Below, in pieces: positions 27,011 to 35,110 of a stretch of DNA of 64,000 nucleotides. The stretch covers positions 1 through 64,000 of the forward strand of contig NZ_RFFG01000048.1 of NCBI RefSeq assembly GCF_003696215.1, given 5' to 3'. Positions within the stretch are counted from its first letter, which is position 1. Each line of letters opens with the position of its first letter. The translations under genes were made by a program, and so were the position numbers. The notes beneath the pieces are model-generated. The model was not told the origin of the DNA. It saw only the letters and a program-made list of their open reading frames with translations, and did no database searches. This DNA comes from Actinomadura harenae (GTDB taxonomy: Bacteria; Actinomycetota; Actinomycetes; Streptosporangiales; Streptosporangiaceae).

Positions 27011-28075
27011 ATGCGCCGTGTACTCAAGATCACGCTCGTCTCCGTGACGGGCGCCGTGCTGGCGCTGAACGCCGCCGCGTGTGGCGGTAAGAAGTCGGAC
27101 TCCGGCAGCAGCGGTGGCGACGGCAAGAAGAGCATCAAGGTCGGTCTGGCCTTCGACATCGGCGGGCGCGGTGACCAGTCGTTCAACGACTCGGCCGCCG
27201 CCGGCCTCGACCGGGTCAAGAAGGACCTGGACGTCACCACGGAGGAGATCTCCGCCAAGCCGGACGAGCCGGACGCCGACAAGGAGTCCCGCCTGCGCCT
27301 GCTGGCCGGTAAGGGCTACAAGGCCATCGTCGGCGTCGGCTTCGCCTACACCAACGCGGTCATCAAGGTCGCCAAGGACTTCCCGGACACCAAGTTCCTG
27401 GTCGTCGACGCCGACCAGTGCCAGGTGACCGGCGCCAACGTCGAGGGCGCCTGCTTCTCCGAGGAGCAGGGCTCCTACCTGGTCGGCGCGGCCGCCGCGC
27501 TGAAGTCCAAGACCGGCACCATCGGCTTCATCGGCGGCGTGAACACCCCGCTGATCCAGAAGTTCGAGGCCGGCTACGTGGCGGGCGCCAAGGCCGCCAA
27601 GCCGGGCATCAAGGTCCTGCCGTCCAAGTACCTGACCCAGCCGCCGAACTTCGACGGGTTCAAGAACCCGGCGCTCGGCAACGAGGCCGCCAAGGGCCAG
27701 CTGGACGCGGGCGCCGACGTGATCTACCACGCGGCGGGCGGCGCGGGCATCGGCGTGATCAAGACCGTCGGCGCCGCGGGCAAGTGGGCCATCGGCGTCG
27801 ACTCCGACCAGTACAACCAGCCGGCCGTCAGCTCGGTCAAGGACCACATCCTCACCTCCATGGTGAAGCGCGTCGACACCTCGGTGTTCGACTTCGTCAA
27901 GGGCGTCTCCGAGGGCACCTTCCAGGCCGGCATCAAGAAGTACGACCTGTCGAACGACGGTGTGTCCTACGCGACCACCGGCGGCTTCGTGGACGACATC
28001 AAGGCGAAGCTCGACCAGTACAAGGCCGACATCGTCAGCGGCAAGATCAAGGTTCCGACCAAGCCCGGAGCCTGA
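27011..28075 (+). CDS. BMP-family nucleoside-binding lipoprotein
   Basis: Extracellular binding subunit of an ABC importer. The 354-residue protein has a lipoprotein signal with the lipidated Cys24 (ALNAAACGG; the -3 position is Ala, a weak lipobox), a Gly/Ser/Lys linker, then the Bmp/Med fold: KVGLAFDIGGRGDQSFNDSAAAGLD at the start (split about Gly-Arg-Gly), YKAIVGVGFAYTNAV, GSYLVGAAAALKSKTG, VIYHAAGGAGIGVI and WAIGVDSDQYNQ. Family members bind nucleosides such as guanosine or inosine. GGAAGGAG lies seven bases before the ATG. It heads the operon with an ATPase, two permeases, cdd and deoA, which supports a nucleoside rather than a sugar ligand. Confidence 0.93.
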   Translation: MRRVLKITLVSVTGAVLALNAAACGGKKSDSGSSGGDGKKSIKVGLAFDIGGRGDQSFNDSAAAGLDRVKKDLDVTTEEISAKPDEPDADKESRLRLLAGKGYKAIVGVGFAYTNAVIKVAKDFPDTKFLVVDADQCQVTGANVEGACFSEEQGSYLVGAAAALKSKTGTIGFIGGVNTPLIQKFEAGYVAGAKAAKPGIKVLPSKYLTQPPNFDGFKNPALGNEAAKGQLDAGADVIYHAAGGAGIGVIKTVGAAGKWAIGVDSDQYNQPAVSSVKDHILTSMVKRVDTSVFDFVKGVSEGTFQAGIKKYDLSNDGVSYATTGGFVDDIKAKLDQYKADIVSGKIKVPTKPGA

Positions 28076-28088
28076 CGCCGCACCGGTT

Positions 28089-28126
28089 CCGGCGTCGCCC
28101 CGCGCATGATCGCGGCGCGACGCCGG
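28089..28126 (+). promoter_or_regulatory. Intra-operon stem-loop after the binding-protein gene
   Basis: CCGGCGTCGC at 28089-28098 pairs perfectly with 28117-28126, and an inner CGCG/CGCG can extend the stem. It begins 13 bases after the lipoprotein stop and has no T run. Such hairpins often protect the binding-protein message or partly terminate transcription, so that the binding protein is made in excess over the transporter. Confidence 0.65.
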
Positions 28127-28165
28127 TCCGTGTTTCCACTGGCTTTTCTTCACAGGGGGGCACTC

Positions 28166-29698
28166 GTGCCTGACCAGGTGCCGGCCGTCCGGCTGACATC
28201 CATCACCAAACGGTTCCCGGGCGTGGTGGCCAACCGGGACATCGACCTCGAGATCCAGCGCGGCGAGGTGCACGCGCTCTGCGGCGAGAACGGCGCGGGC
28301 AAGTCCACGCTGATGAAGATCCTCTACGGGATGCAGCGTCCCGACGAGGGCACCATCGAGATCGACGGCGAGAAGGTGTCGTTCCGCACCCCCGCGGACG
28401 CCATCGCGCGCGGCATCGGCATGGTCCACCAGCACTTCAAGCTCGCCGACAACCTGACCGTCCTGGAGAACGTGATCCTCGGGGCGGAGCCGAGGAAGGC
28501 GGGCCGGATCGACTTCGGCGCCGCCCGCACGCGGATCCGCGCGATGTCCGAGCAGTACGGGATGCGTCTCGACCCGGACACGCTGGTCGAGGACCTGGGC
28601 GTCGGCGACCGGCAGCGCGTCGAGATCATCAAGGTGCTGTACCGGGGCGCCAAGGTGCTCATCCTGGACGAGCCGACCGCCGTGCTCGTCCCGCAGGAGG
28701 TCGACGAGCTGTTCGGCAACCTGCGCGAGCTGCGCGCCGAGGGCCTGACCGTGCTGTTCATCTCGCACAAGCTGGACGAGGTGCTGTCGGTCGCCGACTC
28801 GATCTCGGTGATCCGGCGCGGGACCACGGTCGCGACCCGGCTGAACCCGCGCGAGGTCACCTCGCGGCGGCTGGCCGAGCTGATGGTCGGGTCCGAGCTG
28901 CCGACGCCGGAGCTGCGCGAGTCCACGGTCACCGAGGACGTCGAGCTCTCGGTGAAGGACCTGGTGGTGCTCACCCCCGAGGGCCGTCCCGTCGTGGACG
29001 GCGTCACCCTGGACATCCGGCGCGGCGAGATCGTCGGCCTCGCCGGGGTCGAGGGCAACGGCCAGGGCGAGCTGATCGAGACGATCATGGGGATCCGCAC
29101 CGCGGACTCCGGCACGATCGGCTTCGCCGGCGAGGACGTCACCGGCTGGACGACCCGCCGCCGCCGTGAGGCGGGGATCGCCTACATCCCCGAGGATCGG
29201 CACCGGCACGGGCTCGTCCTCGAGGGGTCGCTCTGGGAGAACCGGATCCTCGGCCACCAGACCGAGAAGCCGAACTCGCGGGGTCCGTGGATCGACCGGC
29301 GCGGCGCGCGCCGGGACACCACCCGGATCGTCCGCGAGTACGACGTGCGCACGCCCGGCATCGAGGTGCCGATCGGGGCGCTGTCCGGCGGCAACCAGCA
29401 GAAGCTGATCGTCGGCCGGGAGATGTCCGGCGAGCCGAAGGTGCTGATCGCGGCGCATCCGACCCGCGGCATCGACGTCGGCGCGCAGGCCGCGATCTGG
29501 GAACACCTGCGCCAGGCGCGGGCGGCGGGCCTCGCCGTCCTGCTCATCAGCGCCGACCTTGAGGAACTCATCGGTATGTCCGACACGCTGCACGTGATCC
29601 TGCGGGGGCGGCTGGTCGCCGAGGTGGATCCGGCGAACGTCACCCCGGAGGAGCTGGGCTCCGCCATGACCGGCGCCACCGTCGAGGACGCGTCATGA
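28166..29698 (+). CDS. Nucleoside/simple-sugar ABC transporter ATP-binding protein
   Basis: A 510-residue cytoplasmic protein with two nucleotide-binding domains in tandem, the architecture of RbsA/NupO-type ATPases. Domain one has Walker A GENGAGKST (40-48), signature VGDRQRVEI near residue 150 and Walker B VLILDEPTAVL near 168. Domain two has the degenerate Walker A GVEGNGQGEL near 292, a proper signature LSGGNQQKLIVGRE near 405 and the family-specific LIAAHPTRGIDVGAQ. The paired canonical and degenerate ATP sites are usual in this family. The GTG at 28166 has AGGGGGG five bases upstream. The stop overlaps the next start (ATGA), so it is coupled to the permease genes. Confidence 0.94.
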   Translation: MPDQVPAVRLTSITKRFPGVVANRDIDLEIQRGEVHALCGENGAGKSTLMKILYGMQRPDEGTIEIDGEKVSFRTPADAIARGIGMVHQHFKLADNLTVLENVILGAEPRKAGRIDFGAARTRIRAMSEQYGMRLDPDTLVEDLGVGDRQRVEIIKVLYRGAKVLILDEPTAVLVPQEVDELFGNLRELRAEGLTVLFISHKLDEVLSVADSISVIRRGTTVATRLNPREVTSRRLAELMVGSELPTPELRESTVTEDVELSVKDLVVLTPEGRPVVDGVTLDIRRGEIVGLAGVEGNGQGELIETIMGIRTADSGTIGFAGEDVTGWTTRRRREAGIAYIPEDRHRHGLVLEGSLWENRILGHQTEKPNSRGPWIDRRGARRDTTRIVREYDVRTPGIEVPIGALSGGNQQKLIVGREMSGEPKVLIAAHPTRGIDVGAQAAIWEHLRQARAAGLAVLLISADLEELIGMSDTLHVILRGRLVAEVDPANVTPEELGSAMTGATVEDAS

Positions 29699-30984
29699 GC
29701 GACGACAAGCGCGAACCGTCCCCCGAGGACGTTCCGGCCGAGTCCCCGGCGGCCTCGGACGCGCCCGCGGTGGCGAAGCCGGAAGGGGCTCCGGACACGC
29801 CCGCGGTGGCGAAGCCCGAGGGCTCCGACCAGGTGCCCGGCTGGCAGGCGATCCTGCGGGGCCTCGGCCCGCGCGGGCTGGCCCTGAAGGTCGGCGCGCC
29901 CGTCCTGGCGTTGCTGATCTCGCTGCTCATCACCATGGGCGTGCTGCGGCTGACCGGGGCCGACCCGGTCAGCTCGATGCAGTCGATGGTCGACTACGGC
30001 ACCACGTCCAACTCGATCGTGGACATCCTGAACCGCGCGACCCGGTACTACCTGTCGGCGATCGCGGTCGCCATCGGGTTCCGGATGGCGCTGTTCAACA
30101 TCGGCGTGGACGGCCAGTACCGGCTCGCCGCGCTGCTGGCCGCCTCGCTCGGCGGCGCGATCGCCCTGCCCGCCCCGTTCGGGCAGATGCTGGTGATCGT
30201 CGCGGCGATGGTGATCGGCGGCGCGTGGGCGTCCATCGCGGGCATCCTCAAGGTCACCCGCGGTGTCAGCGAGGTCATCTCGACGATCATGCTGAACGCG
30301 ATCGCGACCGGCATCATCGCCTACCTGCTGAACACCGACCGGCTCGCGGCGAACCGCCCGGGCAGCAACAACGTGTCCACCCCGGACATCCCGTCGTCCG
30401 GCCGGGTCGGCCCGCTGAACGGCTTCCTGTCGAGCATCGGCATCGACCTGCCGGGCCGGCTGTACGGCCTGCTGCCGGTCGCGGTCGTGATCGGCATCGT
30501 GTTCTGGGTGGTCATCAACCGCACCCGGTTCGGCTTCGACCTGAAGATCTCCGGGATGTCCCCGACGGCGGCGCAGGCCAGCGGCGTCTCGGCCAAGCGG
30601 ATGGTCGTCATCACGATGGTCCTGTCCGGCGTGGTCGCGGGCCTGATCGGGATGCCCGAGCTGCTCGGCGCGTCCTACAACTACTCGCTGAACTTCCCGG
30701 CCGGGCTCGGCTTCACCGGCATCACCGTCGCGCTGCTCGGCCGCAACCATCCGGTCGGCATCGCGCTCGCGGCGATCCTGTTCGCGTTCCTCGACCAGTC
30801 CTCGGACATCCTCCAGGAGGTCGACGTGCCGAAGGAGATCGTCGGCGTGATGCAGGGCGTGGTCGTCCTGACCGTCGTCATCGTCTACGAACTGGTCCGC
30901 CGCTGGGAGATCAGACTCCAGCAGAAGAGCGTGGCCAGCGAGCTCGCCGCCGGTCACACCGTCGCGGGGGAGGCCGCCCAGTGA
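29695..30984 (+). CDS. Nucleoside ABC transporter permease, first subunit
   Basis: A 429-residue BPD_transp_2 (LivH/RbsC-type) permease. A hydrophilic N-terminus of about 60 residues contains a repeated block (PAVAKPEG twice, at about 22-44), then about nine membrane spans follow, starting with VGAPVLALLISLLITMGVL. Family landmarks are YLSAIAVAIGFRMALFNIGVDGQ and GVSEVISTIMLNAIA, with FPAGLGFTGITVALLGRNHP near the end; GFTGIxVALLG is shared by nucleoside permeases. It overlaps the ATPase gene by four bases upstream and the next permease by four bases downstream, so the three are translated as a coupled block and probably form one complex. Confidence 0.93.
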   Translation: MSDDKREPSPEDVPAESPAASDAPAVAKPEGAPDTPAVAKPEGSDQVPGWQAILRGLGPRGLALKVGAPVLALLISLLITMGVLRLTGADPVSSMQSMVDYGTTSNSIVDILNRATRYYLSAIAVAIGFRMALFNIGVDGQYRLAALLAASLGGAIALPAPFGQMLVIVAAMVIGGAWASIAGILKVTRGVSEVISTIMLNAIATGIIAYLLNTDRLAANRPGSNNVSTPDIPSSGRVGPLNGFLSSIGIDLPGRLYGLLPVAVVIGIVFWVVINRTRFGFDLKISGMSPTAAQASGVSAKRMVVITMVLSGVVAGLIGMPELLGASYNYSLNFPAGLGFTGITVALLGRNHPVGIALAAILFAFLDQSSDILQEVDVPKEIVGVMQGVVVLTVVIVYELVRRWEIRLQQKSVASELAAGHTVAGEAAQ

Positions 30985-32330
30985 GTACCGCCACCGTCGC
31001 GGAGAAGGTCTCCGGCGCCCGCGCCAAGCTGAACCTGCGCTGGCCGCACTACCTGCTGATCGCGGGAGCGCTGCTGGTGCTCCTGTCGGCCGTCCGGGTC
31101 CTGGACGGCGCGAACGACGTCACCTCGTCCGGCACCGTCTCGGCCGCGCTGCGGCTCGCCGTCCCGATCTTCCTGGCCGGGCTCGGCGGGCTGTGGGCCG
31201 AGCGGTCCGGCGTGGTCAACATCGGGCTCGAGGGCATGATGATCCTCGGCACCTGGACCGGCGCCTGGGCGGGCTACCAGTGGGGTCCGTGGGCGTGCGC
31301 GCTCGTCGGGATCCTCGGCGGCATGCTCGGCGGCCTGGTGCACGCGATCGCGACCGTCACCTTCGGCGTCGACCACATCGTGTCCGGTGTCGCGATCAAC
31401 ATCCTCGGCCTCGGCCTCACCCAGTTCCTGGCCGGCCTGGTGTTCAACACCGGCCACGCCAAGGCGCTGGGCGGCGGCCCGCGGCAGTCGCCCCCGGTGG
31501 ACGCGATGCCGACGCTGACCGTCCCGTTCCTGTCCGGCGGGAAGATCGGCTCCTGGCAGTCCCCGGACTGGCTGGGCTCGCTGGAGAAGCACCACTGGTT
31601 CCTGCTGTCGGACGTCGCGGGCGTGGTGCGCGGCGTCACCTCGGGCATGTCGGTGCTGACGCTGATCGCGGTCCTGCTCGTCCCGGCGACGTTCTTCGTC
31701 CTGTGGCGGACGCCGTTCGGGCTGCGCGTGCGGTCCTGCGGCGAGGACCCGTACGCGGCCGAGTCGCTGGGCGTCAACGTGTACCGGATGAAGTACGCGG
31801 CCGTGCTGATCTCGGGCGGCTGCGCGGGCCTGGCGGGCGCGTTCATGGTCACCGTGTCGTCCCTCTACCAGGACGGCCAGACCGGCGGCCGCGGGTACAT
31901 CGGCCTCGCAGCGATGATCTTCGGTAACTGGCGTCCGGTCGGGCTCGCGTCCGGCTCGCTGCTGTTCGGCTACACCGACGCGATGAACGTCCGCGGCGGC
32001 GGCGACTCGGCGCACGCCCTGCTGCTGTTCGTGGCGGTCATCTTCGTCGCGGTGGCGGGCTGGCAGATGGTGCGCGGCTCCCGGCTGCGTCCGCTGGTCA
32101 CGACCGACCTGGAGCGGCGCACGGTGCGCGGCGCCTACGTGGCGTCCGGGGTCGCGATCGTCGCCGCGGCGGCGCTGGCCGTCTGGTTCGTGCTGAGCAA
32201 GACCGTCCCGGGCGAGCTGGTCTCGACCATCCCGTACGTGACGACGCTGCTGGTCCTGGCCCTGGCCAGCCAGCGGCTGAGAATGCCCGCCGCCGACGGC
32301 CTGATCTATCGCCGCGGCGAGGCGAGGTAA
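30981..32330 (+). CDS. Nucleoside ABC transporter permease, second subunit
   Basis: A 449-residue permease paired with the preceding one. About ten spans are visible. Characteristic segments are GLGGLWAERSGVVNIGLEGMM split over the first span boundary, TFGVDHIVSGVAINILGLGLTQ, TPFGLRVRSCGEDPYAAESLGVNVYRMK and GGRGYIGLAAMIFGNWRPVG. A GGDSAHALLLFVAVIF span and an extra C-terminal pair of spans (VASGVAIVAAAALAVWFVL, STIPYVTTLLVLALA) complete it; the last pair is longer than in minimal family members. The GTG at 30981 overlaps the upstream stop (GTGA). A stable hairpin follows the stop. Confidence 0.93.
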   Translation: MSTATVAEKVSGARAKLNLRWPHYLLIAGALLVLLSAVRVLDGANDVTSSGTVSAALRLAVPIFLAGLGGLWAERSGVVNIGLEGMMILGTWTGAWAGYQWGPWACALVGILGGMLGGLVHAIATVTFGVDHIVSGVAINILGLGLTQFLAGLVFNTGHAKALGGGPRQSPPVDAMPTLTVPFLSGGKIGSWQSPDWLGSLEKHHWFLLSDVAGVVRGVTSGMSVLTLIAVLLVPATFFVLWRTPFGLRVRSCGEDPYAAESLGVNVYRMKYAAVLISGGCAGLAGAFMVTVSSLYQDGQTGGRGYIGLAAMIFGNWRPVGLASGSLLFGYTDAMNVRGGGDSAHALLLFVAVIFVAVAGWQMVRGSRLRPLVTTDLERRTVRGAYVASGVAIVAAAALAVWFVLSKTVPGELVSTIPYVTTLLVLALASQRLRMPAADGLIYRRGEAR

Positions 32331-32341
32331 CCCTCCGAACC

Positions 32342-32375
32342 CGGGCCCGGCATCGCACCGTCGATGCCGGGCCCG
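32342..32375 (+). promoter_or_regulatory. Stem-loop between transport genes and cdd
   Basis: CGGGCCCGGCATCG at 32342-32355 pairs perfectly (14 bp) with 32362-32375 around a six-base loop. It sits 11 bases after the permease stop and 31 bases before cdd. It could be a terminator separating transport from catabolic genes, or an attenuator within one operon. There is no T tract. Confidence 0.7.
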
Positions 32376-32406
32376 ATCCACGACCACCGAATGGGATCAT
32401 TGTGCG

Positions 32407-32823
32407 ATGAGTGAAATCGACTGGGATGTCCTTCGTGGCGCGGCCCGGGACGCGATGAAGCGGGCCTACATTCCGTATTCGAAGTTCCCGGTGGGAGCGG
32501 CCGCGCTGGTCTCCGACGGCCGTGTCGTCACCGGCTGCAACGTGGAGAACGCCTCGTACGGGCTCGGCCTGTGCGCGGAGTGCAGCGTGGTCAGCGCCCT
32601 GTACGGCCCGGACGCGGACCTGAGCGGCGACCGTCCGCGCCTCATCGCGATCTCGGTCGTGGACCGCCACGGCGAGCCCCTCATGCCCTGCGGGCGCTGC
32701 CGTCAGCTCCTCTGGGAGCACGGCACCCCCGACACCCTGCTGGAGTCCGTCTCCGGCATCCGGCCGCTGTCGGCGATCCTCCCGGACGCCTTCGGCCCGG
32801 ACGACCTGATCACCCGCTCCTGA
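32407..32823 (+). CDS. cdd: Cytidine deaminase
   Basis: Hydrolyses cytidine and deoxycytidine to uridine and deoxyuridine. The 138-residue length is that of the small tetrameric class. The zinc site is complete: Cys56-Ala-Glu58 in LGLCAECSVV (Glu58 is the proton shuttle) and Cys95/Cys98 in MPCGRCRQLL. The substrate motif NVENASYG lies at 45-52. The start ATG at 32407 follows a weak AATGGGA-type site. It is separated from deoA by only 14 bases and shares its direction, so the two are co-transcribed. Its place after a nucleoside importer means imported cytidine can be converted to uridine and passed to a phosphorylase. Confidence 0.96.
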   Translation: MSEIDWDVLRGAARDAMKRAYIPYSKFPVGAAALVSDGRVVTGCNVENASYGLGLCAECSVVSALYGPDADLSGDRPRLIAISVVDRHGEPLMPCGRCRQLLWEHGTPDTLLESVSGIRPLSAILPDAFGPDDLITRS

Positions 32824-32837
32824 AAGAGGTCCCCGAC

Positions 32838-34109
32838 GTGGACGCCATCGACGTCATCCGCGCCAAGCGGGACGGCCACGCGCTGTCGAACGAGCAGATC
32901 GACTGGGTGATCGACGCCTACACCCGGGGCGCGATCGCCGAGGAGCAGATGTCGTCGCTCGCGATGGCCATCCTGCTGAACGGCATGACCCGCGCCGAGA
33001 TCGGCCGCTGGACCGCCGCGATGATCGCCTCGGGCGAGCGGATGGACTTCTCCTCGCTCAGCCGCCCGACCACCGACAAGCACTCCACCGGAGGCGTCGG
33101 AGACAAGATCACGCTGCCGCTGGCCCCGCTCGTCGCGGCGTGCGGCGCGGCCGTCCCGCAGCTGTCCGGACGCGGCCTCGGCCACACCGGCGGCACGCTG
33201 GACAAGCTGGAGTCCATCCCCGGCTGGCGCGCGAACATCACCAACGCCGAGATGATGGACGTGCTGGACAGCGCGGGCGCGGTCATCTGCGCGGCGGGCA
33301 GCGGCCTGGCCCCGGCCGACCGCAAGCTCTACGCGCTGCGCGACGTCACCGGCACGGTCGAGTCGATCCCGCTGATCGCGTCCTCGATCATGTCCAAGAA
33401 GATCGCCGAGGGCACGGGCGCGCTCGTCCTGGACGTCAAGGTCGGCTCCGGCGCGTTCATGAAGACCGTCGAGCAGGCCCGCGAGCTCGCCGAGACCATG
33501 GTCGCCATCGGCACCGACCACGGCGTGAAGACGGTCGCGCTGCTCACCGCGATGGACCGTCCGCTCGGCCGCGCCGTCGGCAACGCCGTCGAGGTCGCCG
33601 AGTCCGTCGACGTCCTGGCGGGCGGCGGCCCCGAGGACGTCGTCGAGCTGACCGTCCGGCTGGCCCGCGAGATGCTCGAGGCCGGCGGCATCACCGGCAA
33701 GGACCCGGCGGACGCCCTGCGCGACGGCTCCGCCATGGACGTGTGGCGCCGCATGATCTCCGCCCAGGGCGGCGACCCGGACGCGGCCCTCCCGGTGGCG
33801 CCGGAGACGCACACGATCACCGCGCCGTCCTCGGGCGTCCTGACCAGGCTGGACGCGTTCGCCGTCGGCGTCGCCGCCTGGCGCCTCGGCGCCGGCCGCG
33901 CCCGCAAGGAGGACGCGGTGTCCGCGGGCGCGGGCATCATCTGCCACGCCAAGCCGGGCGACAAGGTCACCGAGGGCCAGCCCCTCCTCACCCTCCACGC
34001 CGACAACGCGTCCCTCTTCGAACGCGCCCTCGATTCCCTCGAAGGCGGCTACGACATCGGCCCCGGCACCCCCGACCTCCTCCCCTTGATCATCGACCGC
34101 CTGTCCTGA
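32838..34109 (+). CDS. deoA: Thymidine phosphorylase (pyrimidine nucleoside phosphorylase)
   Basis: Splits thymidine or deoxyuridine with phosphate into base and deoxyribose-1-phosphate. The 423-residue protein has the N-terminal helical domain, the phosphate site KHSTGGVGDK at 81-90, the family signature LSGRGLGHTGGTLDKLESI (about 109-127), the catalytic-domain KIAEGTGALVLDVKVGSGAFMK segment and a C-terminal domain with GVLTRLDAFAVGVAAWRLGAGR. The GTG at 32838 has AAAGAGGT seven bases upstream. It is the last gene of the uptake and salvage operon; the ribose-phosphate product would feed the phosphopentomutase-like enzyme encoded at 42 kb. Confidence 0.96.
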   Translation: MDAIDVIRAKRDGHALSNEQIDWVIDAYTRGAIAEEQMSSLAMAILLNGMTRAEIGRWTAAMIASGERMDFSSLSRPTTDKHSTGGVGDKITLPLAPLVAACGAAVPQLSGRGLGHTGGTLDKLESIPGWRANITNAEMMDVLDSAGAVICAAGSGLAPADRKLYALRDVTGTVESIPLIASSIMSKKIAEGTGALVLDVKVGSGAFMKTVEQARELAETMVAIGTDHGVKTVALLTAMDRPLGRAVGNAVEVAESVDVLAGGGPEDVVELTVRLAREMLEAGGITGKDPADALRDGSAMDVWRRMISAQGGDPDAALPVAPETHTITAPSSGVLTRLDAFAVGVAAWRLGAGRARKEDAVSAGAGIICHAKPGDKVTEGQPLLTLHADNASLFERALDSLEGGYDIGPGTPDLLPLIIDRLS

Positions 34110-34124
34110 TCCGAGTAGCACTCA

Positions 34125-34172
34125 TGTTCGAAGTTCACACTACGCATGTCTTCGAACACCCTTAGTGTTCGA
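34125..34172. promoter_or_regulatory. Three TTCGAA-type elements before the Rpn-like gene
   Basis: TGTTCGAAG (34125-34133) and its exact complement CTTCGAACA (34150-34158) form a 9-bp inverted repeat. A third TGTTCGA follows at 34166-34172, directly before the ATG at 34175. TAGTGT at 34164-34169 could be a -10 for a leaderless message. The elements are the kind that a dimeric repressor would bind. Confidence 0.5.
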
Positions 34173-34174
34173 GC

Positions 34175-35104
34175 ATGCCGACTCGAGAGCATGAGTTCCC
34201 CCTCGCTCTGATCGAGGAAGACCCACCCCTGGCCGCCCGCCTCCTGCACTGGGCGGGCGGCCCCGCCATCTCCCCCAACGCGAGGTTCCGCCTGGAATCG
34301 GCGGACCTCTCCGAGTTCGACCCCACCGAGTACCGCGCCGACCGTGTCGTCGGCGTCTACGCGAACGCCGACGGCCACCCCGAATGCGGTGTGATCGTCG
34401 AGTCCCAGCGTCGCCACGATCCGGACAAGTTCTGGTCGTGGCCCGCCTACGTCGCCAACTTCCGCGCCCGCCGCCGGTGCGAGGGCTACCTCGTCGTGCT
34501 CTGCTACGACGAGAAGGTGGCCGAGAGGTGCCGCATGCGCATCCCCCTCGGCAACCCGGGCTCCTACCTGTACGTGCTCGTCGTGGGGCCCGGCGAGATC
34601 CCCCTCATCACCGACCCGGACGAGGTCGAGGACCCCCTCGACGCCGTCCTGTCCACCCTCGTCCACGCCGCCGGCCCGCACGGCCGGGACGTCGCCGAGG
34701 CGATGCTCGACGCCCTCGCCCGTCTCGTCCCGGACGGTGACCGGCGCAAGACGTATATTGACAACGTCACCGCCCTGCAGTCCGACGACGTCCGAAGCAT
34801 GCTGGAGGAGCTCATGATGACCCGCGACACCGAGCCCAAGACCCAGCTCTTCAAAGACTGGAAAGACGAAGGCAAGGCCGAGGGCAGGGCCGAAGGCAAG
34901 GCCGAGGGTAGGGTCGAAGGCAAGGCCGAGGGCAAGCTGGAGGAATCGCGGCAGCTCCTCCTGGATCTCATGGACGCGCGCGGGCTCCGGGTCGACGATG
35001 CTCGGCGTGAGCTCGTGGAGGCCTGTGCGGATCGGGAGCGGCTGCACGCGTGGTGCCTCCGCGCCGCGGTCGCGTCGTCGGTTGACGAGGTGTTCGCGGA
35101 CTAG
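34175..35104 (+). CDS. Rpn-like / PD-(D/E)XK nuclease-family protein
   Basis: A 309-residue protein. The central part VVGVYANADGHPECGVIVESQ (about 58-79, motif ending E-x-Q), followed by FWSWPAYVANFRARR, matches the D...ExQ...Y arrangement of the restriction-like fold used by Rpn recombination-promoting nucleases and related transposase-associated proteins. The C-terminal third holds a charged array of EGKAEGRA-type units (about 229-249), also typical of that family, then a helical tail with RGLRVDDARRELVEAC. The ATG at 34175 lacks a ribosome-binding site. No transposon ends are visible around it, so it is a resident gene rather than an intact element. The activity (DNA cleavage or structural) is uncertain. 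Confidence 0.62.
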   Translation: MPTREHEFPLALIEEDPPLAARLLHWAGGPAISPNARFRLESADLSEFDPTEYRADRVVGVYANADGHPECGVIVESQRRHDPDKFWSWPAYVANFRARRRCEGYLVVLCYDEKVAERCRMRIPLGNPGSYLYVLVVGPGEIPLITDPDEVEDPLDAVLSTLVHAAGPHGRDVAEAMLDALARLVPDGDRRKTYIDNVTALQSDDVRSMLEELMMTRDTEPKTQLFKDWKDEGKAEGRAEGKAEGRVEGKAEGKLEESRQLLLDLMDARGLRVDDARRELVEACADRERLHAWCLRAAVASSVDEVFAD

Positions 35105-35110
35105 GGCTTC

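Noticed and set aside
34152..34172. LexA-type SOS box (TCGAAC...GTTCGA) before the Rpn-like gene
   Set aside because: The half-sites are right but the gap is nine bases instead of the four of the actinobacterial SOS box, so a LexA site is not supported.
34175..35104. Intact insertion sequence around the transposase-related gene
   Set aside because: No terminal inverted repeats, target duplication or second transposase motif flank the gene.
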